Shown piece by piece: positions 1 to 7,441 of a stretch of DNA of 33,994 bases (the stretch's first letter is position 1; every line of letters starts with the position of its first letter). The notes beneath the pieces were generated by a model. It saw only the letters and a list, made by a program, of their open reading frames with translations. It ran no database searches and was not told the DNA's origin. The stretch comes from Mesorhizobium_B sp964242945 (lineage in GTDB: Bacteria > Pseudomonadota > Alphaproteobacteria > Rhizobiales > Rhizobiaceae), in NCBI GenBank assembly GCA_964242945.1, contig CAXTCF010000024.1, positions 1-33,994 of the forward strand, written 5' to 3'. The position numbers and the translations under genes were made by a program.

Positions 1-124
1 CCAGCCCCCCCGGCGTTTGCCCAAAAAAAACCCCCCGCCCGGGTTAATACGCCCCCCCCCGCGTCAAAACTTCCGATCGCCTGTAAATATGGCGACGCCT
101 GACGCCGCTATATCAAGAGGCGCG
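1..124. other. Low-complexity left edge, no gene seen
   Basis: The first ~100 bases hold runs of C and A (six C, eight A, six C, nine C) unlike the rest of the window. I see no credible coding region, promoter or terminator. The texture resembles poor base calling at a contig end, but true sequence cannot be excluded. Confidence 0.4.
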
Positions 125-619
125 TCAGAGCGCCACCTTCTTGTTTTCCACCATGTCGGAACCGGTGCCTTTACCCAGCTTCGACTTCACGTAGCCGATG
201 GCGGTTGTCAGCGCGTTTGAGTTCGTGTCCCAGTACTCGCCTTCGTCGGGAGTGACCTTGATCAGCGAGACGTTCGGGTTCTCCTTGCCGCCCTCGAACC
301 AAGCCGCGACGTCCTCGCTCCACTTGTCCTCTATGGTGGCGCGGTCGGTCACGAGTTCCGCGGCGCCCGAAACGGAGACGTAATTGTCGCCGCCGGGGTC
401 GGAGTAGCCGAGGGCCACTTTCGGGTTTGCCTTGATCGTCTGGGCCAGAGCCGAGGTCTTGTCGAGGAAGAACCAGAGATCGCCGTTCTCGTCCGATTCC
501 TGGTTGGCCATCGGCCGCGTATGCAGCCCGCCGTCCTTCTCGACTGTGGTGAACATCGCGATCTTCACCTTGTCGATCATCCCATAGAGCTTCTCGCGCG
601 GGTTTTCCGTTTCGGCCAT
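125..619 (-). CDS. Pyridoxamine 5'-phosphate oxidase-fold general stress protein
   Basis: This 164-residue protein matches the general stress protein 26 group of the PNPOx-like split-barrel fold. Members bind FMN or FAD and are usually soluble and stress-linked; the physiological substrate is generally unknown. Visible family traits are an N-terminal helix, the strand pattern KIAMFTTVEKDGGLHTRPM near residues 19-37, and WFFLDKTSALAQ near residues 49-60, all typical of the barrel that carries the flavin phosphate site. The length is normal for the group. The ATG has a good ribosome site (AAAGGAAA) about 7 bases upstream on the minus strand. It follows the manganese catalase gene on the same strand by about 100 bp, so a shared oxidative or general stress role is plausible but inferred. 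It is not the biosynthetic PdxH, which is longer and has a different C-terminus. Confidence 0.88.
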   Translation of the reverse strand: MAETENPREKLYGMIDKVKIAMFTTVEKDGGLHTRPMANQESDENGDLWFFLDKTSALAQTIKANPKVALGYSDPGGDNYVSVSGAAELVTDRATIEDKWSEDVAAWFEGGKENPNVSLIKVTPDEGEYWDTNSNALTTAIGYVKSKLGKGTGSDMVENKKVAL

Positions 620-720
620 GACCCATTTCCTTTCGTCTTACGTGGTCGGGCAGGGAATGGCCGAAGCCGCGTTCGGTTCCCATGGCTGAGCAGCAGCGCG
701 CTACGCCACCGCGAGGCCGA

Positions 721-1665
721 TCAGAGCGACCCTGCCCCTTGGCGCGCGGCCTTGGTCAGTTTCGCGGCGATCTCCATCATTTCCTCCGGCGCGTAGTCCG
801 GCGTGAAGGCGGACGGGATGCCGGTGAGCTGATGGATCTTGCCGCCCTCAGGGTTGCCTTCAACGACGGTCAGTTCGCCCGGAGGGTCGCCCGGAAGCGC
901 GTGCTCGCCGTTGCCCCAGATGCCCGCGATCTCCTTGTAGTCGTTCGGGCTGAACGTGTAGAGCCGGCGGTGCGAGCCTTCCTCCAGATACTTCTGCGAT
1001 TCCGGGATTTTGGAGAGCGGGATGTTCGGCGTCGGCAGCATCTTGTGGATGTCCACCCCGGTCAGGTTCTTCAATGCCAGCGCATAAGCGTGCGCGTGGA
1101 CGGAGCCGCGCACCAGAAGGTAGCCGCAGACTTCGCGGCTGGTGGGATCGCTTACGGTTTCATAGACCCGCAGCTTGTGCAGACGGGCGCCGCATTCCAG
1201 GTGGAAGTTGTGGAGCAGATCGACCACCACGTTGCCGGTCGTCGTCACGAAGTCGTTGTTCCAGGAATGGCCGCCGCTGTTGACGGGCGTGGCGCCGCCG
1301 CCGTTGGAGAAGAACCCCTGCGCAAGGCGGATGTCCTTCATGTCCGCGAAGGGTGCCCCGGAGATGTCGCCGCCGTCCTTTTCGTCCCGGCCTTCCTCGT
1401 CCGGCCCGTTGTTCAGCATGGCGACGCCGTTGCTGACCAACTCGACGTGGCCGAGTTCCTCCGCCGTGATCGCTGTGACCAGGGAATAAAACGGCTTCAG
1501 CTTGTTCTTGGAGCGAAAGTTGAAGCTCTGGAAGAGGTAGTTGCCGAGCGTGGACATCTCGCCATACTTGCCGCCGAGCAGCTCCTGCAGCGCGGCCGCG
1601 GCGTTGGGATCAGCCTTCTTCGGGCCGGGAAGTTCGATTTGCAGCTTGTCGATTCGCAGGAACAT
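721..1665 (-). CDS. Manganese (non-haem) catalase
   Basis: A 314-residue dimanganese catalase that converts hydrogen peroxide to water and oxygen in the cytoplasm. The ferritin-like four-helix bundle ligands can be seen: Glu36 in KYGEMST, Glu70 and His73 in EELGHVE, Glu157 in HNFHLECGARLH and a histidine at 190 or 192 in SVHAHAYA. The exact identity of the last ligand is inferred by alignment from memory. The glycine-rich stretch around residues 117-135 is also usual for the family, and the length is typical. The ATG at 1665 has AGAGGA about 9 bases upstream. The gene is divergent from the tiny membrane-protein pair starting at 1794 and lies upstream of the general stress protein gene on the same strand. 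This kind of enzyme is called KatN in some enterobacteria; I leave the symbol blank because no naming is fixed here. Confidence 0.95.
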   Translation of the reverse strand: MFLRIDKLQIELPGPKKADPNAAAALQELLGGKYGEMSTLGNYLFQSFNFRSKNKLKPFYSLVTAITAEELGHVELVSNGVAMLNNGPDEEGRDEKDGGDISGAPFADMKDIRLAQGFFSNGGGATPVNSGGHSWNNDFVTTTGNVVVDLLHNFHLECGARLHKLRVYETVSDPTSREVCGYLLVRGSVHAHAYALALKNLTGVDIHKMLPTPNIPLSKIPESQKYLEEGSHRRLYTFSPNDYKEIAGIWGNGEHALPGDPPGELTVVEGNPEGGKIHQLTGIPSAFTPDYAPEEMMEIAAKLTKAARQGAGSL

Positions 1666-1793
1666 GGTGGCGCATCCTCTGGTTATGCTCTCCGCAAACC
1701 CTCATCGACGGCGGCCGTTCCCGAAAGTTTTACGATTGGTTGAGGCATGTCGGCGCAGGCTCGTCGCGCCAGTAGGATGAATAAGGGTTGTAG

Positions 1794-2018
1794 TTGAAGC
1801 CTTCTGAGATCGAACGCACGAAGCTGACTGCAACGTATCTGAACGGGCTCGGCATCGCCGCGGCCGCAGTGGGCATCTTTGCGCCAGCCGTTGGTTTGGT
1901 GACATCATCTTCCAAAACCACGTTTCTCGCTGTCGCTTTCCTCGGAGCGACTTGCCTGCTATTCAGCCTCGCATTACATTTCTTCGGACGCGCGATCCTG
2001 CGGGGCTTGGATAGATGA
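1794..2018 (+). CDS. Small two-helix membrane protein, function unknown
   Basis: A 74-residue protein with a TTG start preceded by AAGGG about 7 bases upstream. It has a short charged N-terminus (KPSEIERTK), a first hydrophobic stretch about residues 16-34 and a second about residues 40-60, then a basic tail. This is the pattern of a small inner-membrane hairpin protein. I do not recognise a named family. Its last bases overlap the ATG of the next 37-codon frame in an ATGA arrangement, which argues that both are translated together. The upstream neighbour is the divergent manganese catalase; the shared 128-bp intergenic region would hold both promoters. No function should be assigned. The main doubt is the non-ATG start. 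Confidence 0.6.
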   Translation: MKPSEIERTKLTATYLNGLGIAAAAVGIFAPAVGLVTSSSKTTFLAVAFLGATCLLFSLALHFFGRAILRGLDR

Positions 2019-2128
2019 CATCGCTGCAACTCGCCTATGCCTTGATGCCTGCCGTCATACTTGGCTTGGCTGGGGGAATTGCCTACCTCGTCGCTATCCG
2101 CGACCAGCGGAAGCGTTCCGGTAAGTGA
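2015..2128 (+). CDS. 37-residue single-helix membrane microprotein
   Basis: The frame starts with ATG inside the stop codon of the preceding gene (ATGA overlap at 2015-2018) and ends with TGA at 2126-2128. The product has a short N-terminus, one hydrophobic segment about residues 4-28 (including PAVILGLAGGIAYLVAI) and a strongly basic C-terminal end (RDQRKRSGK). By the positive-inside rule the tail would be cytoplasmic. The overlap with a second small membrane gene is the best evidence that it is real, since a chance frame this size would rarely combine an overlapping start, a clean helix and a basic anchor. No family is recognised. Possible roles, all inference, include a small subunit or regulator of a membrane complex. 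It may be missed by gene finders because of its size. Confidence 0.5.
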   Translation: MTSLQLAYALMPAVILGLAGGIAYLVAIRDQRKRSGK

Positions 2129-2174
2129 GCAGTCTGCCCAACCTCGTCGCCGACCTCGTGGCAGAGGATCAGCT

Positions 2175-2528
2175 TCAGTTCTGAATCAGGCGCAGCAGCG
2201 TCCCGTTCGGGTCGATCAGCGCGCCGACCCGCCCGCCCCATGCTTAGTGCCGTAGCGGATGCAACCGGGGCTGACCTTTCTCTGCTTCCGGCAGGCTAGC
2301 TTCGAGGCAAGCCGCATAGAACGTGTCGGCGTCCAGCCGCAGGCAGCAGTTGAAGCAACTCGCCAGCGGATCGACGCCGGGCAAGGAAAAGAACTCCAGC
2401 ACCACGCTGCCGCGCGCGAGGATCATCCACTCCCGGTCCCGCCAACGTGTCTCGAAGCCCACGCTGGCGTAAAAGCGCCCGGTGCGATCGAAATCGGCGG
2501 CCGGCAGGTTTGGCGCGGCCCGGTCCAT
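2175..2528 (-). pseudogene. Bleomycin resistance/glyoxalase-fold protein with in-frame stop
   Basis: Reading down from the ATG at 2528 gives a 94-residue product that ends at TAA (2244-2246). Its sequence (DRAAPNLPAADFDRTGRFY, then WMILARGSVVLEFF, then SCFNCCLRLD) is the N-terminal three quarters of a small bleomycin-resistance-type vicinal oxygen chelate protein. In exactly the same frame, after the stop, translation continues as AWGGRVGALIDPNGTLLRLIQN and ends at TGA 2175-2177. That is the usual C-terminus of the family, including the DPNG turn before the last strand. With one sense codon in place of the TAA the protein would be 117 residues, close to family length. So either one substitution killed the gene or there is a sequencing error. 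It lies 17 bp downstream of the ABC ATPase gene on the same strand. An intact protein would bind and sequester a glycopeptide or act on an unrelated small molecule. Confidence 0.75.
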
Positions 2529-2545
2529 GGTGGCTGGGCAAACGA

Positions 2546-4996
2546 TCAGCTGCCGTCGGGCTTCCGCTCGCCGCGCTCGATCTGGCTCTGCCGCGTGTTG
2601 CCCAGCGCCGGCGTCACCTCGGCGCTTGCCGCCTGCCGTCCGTCGCCGACCTCGGTCAGCAGCTTGTCGGGCGAGGAGTCGCCGTCATGATCGGTGATCG
2701 CACGCGAACCGGGCGGCCGCGGGGTGTCGCGCTCCATCCGCGCGGTTTCCTCGTCGGCGCCGGCGCTGCCGGGCTTGCCGTGCGGGCGCTCCGGCGGCGG
2801 GCCGGCGAAGCCGGGGCCCGTGCCCGGCCCTTCCCCATGCGGCTCATCGATCGGCACGGGGTCGGACGGTGCTGCATGCGTTTCGCCGCGGTCGAAGCTG
2901 ATCACCGGCTCCATCGTTTCCAGCATGTCGTCGGACAGCCAGCACAGGCTGCGATGGCCGGCGCCGAGATCCTTCAGCGGCGGAAGCTTCGTTTCGCAGA
3001 GGTTGTCGGGCACGAACTTCTTCCACCGGCAGCGCGTCTGGAAGGGGCAGCCGGGCGGAGGGTTCATCGCCGAGGGGATGTCGCCCTCCAGCACGATGTG
3101 CCGCTTGTGCACGGACGTGTCGGCGATCGGGATCGCCGAGAGCAGCGCTTCGGTGTAGGGGTGATAGGGCGGCTGGAAGATCTGGTCCGTGGTGCCCTGC
3201 TCCACGATATAGCCGAGATACATCACCACCACGCGGTCCGCGAGGTAGCGCACGACGGAAAGGTCGTGGCTGATGAACAGCATGGTCGTCTTGTTCTTGC
3301 GCTGGATGTCCATCAGCAGTTCGGTGACGGCCGCCTGCACGGACACGTCGAGCGCCGAAACCGGCTCGTCCGCCACCACCACCTTCGCCTCGCCGGCAAA
3401 GGCGCGGGCCACGCCGATGCGCTGCTTCTGCCCGCCGGAAAGCTGGCGCGGCTTGCGCACCGCGAAGGCGCGCGGCAGCTTCACGAGGTCGAGAAGCTCG
3501 AACATGCGCTTCTGCCGGTCTGCCGGCGTCTTGCCGACCCCGAACTTTTCCAGCGTGCGGATGATCTGCGAGCCGATCGTGTGGCTGGGATTCAGCGTGT
3601 CGAACGGGTTCTGGAACACCATCTGGATAGACGACACCGTGTCCACGCTCCGGCTCTCGACGCCGGTGGATTGGATCGCCTTGTTGCCGAGCGTCACCGA
3701 GCCTTCCGATGCCGTTTCGAGGCCGAGCAGGACTTTCGCCAGCGTGGATTTCCCGCAGCCGGACTCGCCGACGATCGCCACCGTTTCGGACTCGTGCGCC
3801 GTGAACGTGATGGACTCATTCGCCTTGACGACGCGCGACTCTCCTCTGCCGAAAACCGCGTTGCCGGAAACCTTGTAGTATTTCCGGAGGTCGCTGATCT
3901 TCAGCATCGGCGCTCCAGGCTTCACCGGCTCGGACACCTTCTTGGTTCCCGGCGGCAGCGAGGCCCAGTCGATCTCGTTGAAGCGCACGCAGCGGCTGAA
4001 GTGCCCGTCGTGGCCCTTCACCTCGATCATCGGGATCTCGTCTGCGTTGCAGACGCCTTCCACGAAGTGATGGCAGCGCGGGCCGAAGTTGCAGCCCTTC
4101 GGCCGCTCGTGCGGCAGGGGAAGCTGGCCGGGAATGGCGATCAGCGGCCGCTCGTTCTTGTCGGCGCCGGGCAGCGGGATCGAGCGGAACAGGCCCTGCG
4201 TGTAGGGGTGGCGCATGCGGTCGAACACGTCCGCGATCTTGCCGGTCTCCACCGCCTCGCCGGAATACATCACCGTGATCTTGTCGCAGGTCTCCAGGAT
4301 CAGGCCGAGATTGTGCGACACGAAGATCATGGACGTGCCGAAGCGCTGGCCCAACCCCTTCACAAGTTCCACGATGCCGGCTTCCACCGTCACGTCGAGC
4401 GCGGTCGTCGGCTCATCCAGAAGCAGGAGCGCGGGGTTGGAAAGCAGCGCCATGGCGATGACGATGCGCTGCTGCTGCCCGCCCGAAAGCTGGTGCGGGT
4501 AGGAGCGCATCATGCGCTCAGGGTCGGGCAGGCGCACGGAACGCACCATCTCCAAGGCGCGCTTGTAGGCTTCGTCCTTGCTCACCTTCTCATGCAGGAT
4601 CGGCACCTCCATCAGCTGCTGGCCGATCTTCATGGCCGGGTTCAGCGAGGCCATCGGCTCCTGGTAGATCATGGCGATCTTGTTGCCGCGGATGGAGCGA
4701 AGCTCCTCCTCGGACATCTCGCCCATGTCCCTGCCCATGAACTTGATGTGGCCGCCGACGATCTTGCCGCGATTTCCCATGTCGCGCATGATGCCGAGCG
4801 ACACCGTGGACTTGCCGCAGCCTGACTCGCCGACGATGCCCATCGCCTCCCCCGGCATCACCGTGCAGGAAAAGTCCATCACGGCCGGAATTTCGCCGAG
4901 CCTCGTGAAGAAGGAGATCGACAGGTTCTCGATGTCGATGATCGGCTGCCCCCCGCTAGGCGGAGCGGAGGGGCGGGTAGCAACAGCGGTTTCCAT
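2546..4996 (-). CDS. Peptide-type ABC transporter, fused double ATPase
   Basis: An 816-residue cytoplasmic protein that joins the two ATPases (DppD- and DppF-like) of a peptide/nickel-type importer in one chain. The first nucleotide-binding domain has Walker A GESGCGKST at residues 56-64, then LSGGQQQR and LLLLDEPTTALDV. The second begins near residue 370 with another GESGCGKST, LSGGQKQR and a Walker B VVVADEPVSALDV. Each domain is followed by an oligopeptide-transporter C-terminal segment with clustered cysteines (CNFGPRC and CPFQTRC). Residues from about 700 to 816 form a tail rich in Pro, Gly, Glu, Asp and Arg without recognisable fold, which is unusual. AAGGA about 9 bases before the ATG lies inside the end of the upstream permease gene, only 6 bp away, indicating one operon with the two permeases and the binding protein. 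The substrate is not identifiable from sequence. Confidence 0.93.
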   Translation of the reverse strand: METAVATRPSAPPSGGQPIIDIENLSISFFTRLGEIPAVMDFSCTVMPGEAMGIVGESGCGKSTVSLGIMRDMGNRGKIVGGHIKFMGRDMGEMSEEELRSIRGNKIAMIYQEPMASLNPAMKIGQQLMEVPILHEKVSKDEAYKRALEMVRSVRLPDPERMMRSYPHQLSGGQQQRIVIAMALLSNPALLLLDEPTTALDVTVEAGIVELVKGLGQRFGTSMIFVSHNLGLILETCDKITVMYSGEAVETGKIADVFDRMRHPYTQGLFRSIPLPGADKNERPLIAIPGQLPLPHERPKGCNFGPRCHHFVEGVCNADEIPMIEVKGHDGHFSRCVRFNEIDWASLPPGTKKVSEPVKPGAPMLKISDLRKYYKVSGNAVFGRGESRVVKANESITFTAHESETVAIVGESGCGKSTLAKVLLGLETASEGSVTLGNKAIQSTGVESRSVDTVSSIQMVFQNPFDTLNPSHTIGSQIIRTLEKFGVGKTPADRQKRMFELLDLVKLPRAFAVRKPRQLSGGQKQRIGVARAFAGEAKVVVADEPVSALDVSVQAAVTELLMDIQRKNKTTMLFISHDLSVVRYLADRVVVMYLGYIVEQGTTDQIFQPPYHPYTEALLSAIPIADTSVHKRHIVLEGDIPSAMNPPPGCPFQTRCRWKKFVPDNLCETKLPPLKDLGAGHRSLCWLSDDMLETMEPVISFDRGETHAAPSDPVPIDEPHGEGPGTGPGFAGPPPERPHGKPGSAGADEETARMERDTPRPPGSRAITDHDGDSSPDKLLTEVGDGRQAASAEVTPALGNTRQSQIERGERKPDGS

Positions 4997-5002
4997 GGGT
5001 GA

Positions 5003-6175
5003 TCAGTCCTTCATGGATTGTTCGCGGAGCGCATCGGCCAGCAGGTTGAGGCCGAGCACGAACGACATCAGTGCGAAGACGGGCGGCAGCGCCGGATGGA
5101 TGAAGGAGCGCAGCAGTCGGCTCGAATCCTTGATCGCCGTGCCCCAGTCCGGGCTCTCAGGCGCCAGCCCCAGGCCGAAATAGCCGAGCGTTCCCAGCAG
5201 GATCGTCGTGTAGCCGATGCGCAGGCAGGCATCGACGATCAGCGGCCCGCGGGCGTTGGGCAGGATCTCCCAGAGCATGATGTACCACGGGCTCTCGCCG
5301 CGGGTCTGGGCGGCGGCGACATAGTCGCGCGTCTTGATCTCCATGGTCAGGCCGCGGACGATGCGGAACACGCCGGGCGAGGAGGCGAACACAACGGCCA
5401 CGAAGATGTTGAGCGTGCTCGGCTCGATCGAGATGAGGCCAAGCGGGTCGGCATCGAAGACGAGGCCGACATAGACCCAGCCGCCCAGCACGATGGTGAT
5501 GCCCATCAGCAGGTAAAGCCGGTCGGGCCGGTTCTTGAAGCGGGTGTAGAACAGCGTCAGGAAGAAGATGATCGGGAACAGGAAGAAGACGCCGGCGAGG
5601 TAGATCGGCAGGCCGGTTTCGGTGATGCCGGGCGTCACCAGGAGGTAGAAGAGCAGGATCACGGGGAAAGCCAGCACGAGGTTGGCCAGGAAGGAAAGGA
5701 TCGAATCTGTGCGCCCGCCATAGTAGCCGGCGGGCAGGCCGAGCGTCGCGCCCACCATGATGGCGAAGGCGGTTGCGGCGGGCGCGATGATCAGCACGAT
5801 GCGCGAACCGAACACCATGCGCGAGAACACGTCGCGCGCCAGCTTGTCGCCGCCGAAGTAGAAGACGCCGCCGGCGTAGGCGCCGTTGCCGTCGGGCACG
5901 ATGGTGCCAGGCATGGCATCCTTCATCACGGCGATCTGCTCCAGCGGCGGGAACGGCGCCACCACGGCCGAGAAGATCGCAGTGAACAGCCAGAAGGCGC
6001 AGAGCGCGACGCCGGTTATTCCGACGCCGGTGTCGAACAGCTGGCCGTAAAGACCAAGCCGCTTCTGGAAGCGGAAGCTTAGTCCCAGCATGACAGCCAT
6101 GCAGAGCCAGACCGGCCAGAAGCGGCCGATCACGCCTGCGATGATGCCGAGCACCCCTAAAGTTTCTGACTGCAT
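5003..6175 (-). CDS. Peptide-type ABC transporter permease (DppC-like), extended
   Basis: A 390-residue inner-membrane permease of the binding-protein-dependent transport family. The C-terminal half has the EAA coupling loop (DYVAAAQTRGESPWYIMLWEILPN) that docks on the ATPase and the ending GLGLAPESPDWG typical of DppC proteins. It is longer than the usual ~300 residues for two reasons visible in the sequence: an extra N-terminal membrane region (residues about 10-32 and 48-72) before the normal start of the family, and an inserted hydrophobic hairpin near residues 190-240 (VFFLFPIIFFLTLFY, then YLLMGITIVLGGWVYVGLVF). Such enlarged forms occur, from memory, in alphaproteobacterial peptide importers. 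It is the second permease of the minus-strand operon, between the DppB-like gene (38 bp upstream) and the fused ATPase (6 bp downstream). Confidence 0.92.
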   Translation of the reverse strand: MQSETLGVLGIIAGVIGRFWPVWLCMAVMLGLSFRFQKRLGLYGQLFDTGVGITGVALCAFWLFTAIFSAVVAPFPPLEQIAVMKDAMPGTIVPDGNGAYAGGVFYFGGDKLARDVFSRMVFGSRIVLIIAPAATAFAIMVGATLGLPAGYYGGRTDSILSFLANLVLAFPVILLFYLLVTPGITETGLPIYLAGVFFLFPIIFFLTLFYTRFKNRPDRLYLLMGITIVLGGWVYVGLVFDADPLGLISIEPSTLNIFVAVVFASSPGVFRIVRGLTMEIKTRDYVAAAQTRGESPWYIMLWEILPNARGPLIVDACLRIGYTTILLGTLGYFGLGLAPESPDWGTAIKDSSRLLRSFIHPALPPVFALMSFVLGLNLLADALREQSMKD

Positions 6176-6212
6176 GCCCCTGAGATCCCCTCTGCGATTG
6201 CGCCAGTCTTCT

Positions 6213-7247
6213 TCAGGAGACCCGGATGCGCGGGTTAAGGTAGGCGTAGCCGATGTCGGAGATGAGCTGCGTGATCAGCACGACGAAGACCGACACCAGC
6301 GAGCAGCCGAGCAGCAGGTCGATGTCGTTATTCCCGGCCGCTTCCACCAGCGTGTAGCCGAAGCCCTGGTAGCGGAACATCGTTTCCACGATCACCACGC
6401 CCGTCAGCAGCCACGGGAACTGGAGCATGATCACCGTGAAGGGCGCGATCAGCGCGTTGCGCAGCGCGTGCTTGACCACCACGCCGGAGAAGCTCAGGCC
6501 CTTGAGGCGCGCCGTGCGGATGTACTGCTGCGTCATCACCTCGACCATCGAGGCCCGCGTCATGCGGGCGATATAGCCGATGCCGTAGATCGCCATCGTC
6601 ATCACCGGCAGCGTGAAATTGTAGAAGGTCAGGCCGGAGGAAGCGGAGGCGGCCGAGCCGTTGAGGATGCCGAGCCATGAGGCGAAGATGACGGTGAAGA
6701 TGACGCCCGACACGTATTCCGGCGTCGCCGTGGTGGTGATCGAGGCGATCGACAGGGAGCGGTCGGTGCGCGACCCCTCGCGCATGCCCGCCAGGATGCC
6801 GATCAGCAGCGAGATCGGCACCATGGTCGCCATGACCCAGAACATCAGGATGCCGGTAGCGCCAAGCGCCGGGAGGAGCTTTGCGGAAACGGTCGTCTTG
6901 AACTTGGTGGAGCAGCCGAAATTACCCTGGAGGATGCCGCCATAATGCGGCTCGGCCAGCTCGTTGCAGTAGCGGAAGCGCGGCACGGTTTTGCCGGTGG
7001 CCGCGTCGATCGCCGGCTGCTTTCTCACGATGCCGAGCCACTGGCCGTAGCGGACGAAGAAGTTCTGACGGTAGCCGTTCTTGGTAAGCCAGCCTTCCAA
7101 CTCCTGCGCGGTGGAGCGCATGTCGATCTGGCTGATCGCCAGCTTTTTGAGGTTGGGTTCCAGGTTCACCATGTAGAAGACGACCATGGTGAGCACGAGC
7201 ATGGTCAGGGCCATGGTGCCAAGCCGCCGCAGAACGAATGTCAGCAT
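6213..7247 (-). CDS. Peptide-type ABC transporter permease (DppB-like)
   Basis: A 344-residue inner-membrane permease. It begins MLTFVLRRLGTMALTML, the usual first helix of DppB-type subunits, continues with a periplasmic segment (about residues 30-100), then five more membrane stretches. The EAA loop is YIRTARLKGLSFSGVVVKHALRNAL, and the end GYAYLNPRIRVS is the standard DppB C-terminus. I choose the ATG at 7247 rather than one nine codons further upstream because AAGGGGG stands 6 bases in front of it and the family starts there. It pairs with the DppC-like subunit encoded directly downstream to form the channel. It lies 194 bp below the binding-protein gene; that gap contains a stem-loop that may lower its expression relative to the binding protein. 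Confidence 0.93.
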   Translation of the reverse strand: MLTFVLRRLGTMALTMLVLTMVVFYMVNLEPNLKKLAISQIDMRSTAQELEGWLTKNGYRQNFFVRYGQWLGIVRKQPAIDAATGKTVPRFRYCNELAEPHYGGILQGNFGCSTKFKTTVSAKLLPALGATGILMFWVMATMVPISLLIGILAGMREGSRTDRSLSIASITTTATPEYVSGVIFTVIFASWLGILNGSAASASSGLTFYNFTLPVMTMAIYGIGYIARMTRASMVEVMTQQYIRTARLKGLSFSGVVVKHALRNALIAPFTVIMLQFPWLLTGVVIVETMFRYQGFGYTLVEAAGNNDIDLLLGCSLVSVFVVLITQLISDIGYAYLNPRIRVS

Positions 7248-7403
7248 CAGTGCCCCCTTGACTCCAAGACGCAACCGCCCGCCGCCGCGCTCGGCCGCAG
7301 CCGATCACAGCCCGAACGCGGAAAGCGTTCCTGCCGACCTTGTGCTGGTTTCCTCGCGCCGGGTACGTCCCGGTTCTTGTAAATTCTTGGTCCCCGACAG
7401 GAG

Positions 7404-7425
7404 AACGGGGCCGAAGGGCCCCGCT
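7404..7425 (-). terminator. Intercistronic stem-loop after binding-protein gene
   Basis: A strong hairpin with seven G-C pairs (CGGGGCC with GGCCCCG) and a four-base loop stands 17 bp after the stop of the binding-protein gene. On the minus-strand RNA the loop is CUUC and two further pairs (G-U, A-U) extend the stem, whereas on the plus strand one of these would be an A-C mismatch. That favours function in the minus-strand transcript. There is no long U tract, so partial termination or 3'-end protection of the binding-protein mRNA is more likely than full termination. Confidence 0.6.
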
Positions 7426-7441
7426 CAAACCGTTCTGCCTG

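Noticed and set aside
2447..4825. A 792-codon plus-strand frame opposite the fused ABC ATPase
   Set aside because: Low-complexity His/Arg/Ala/Leu-rich product, no family; the minus strand holds two perfect ATPase domains.
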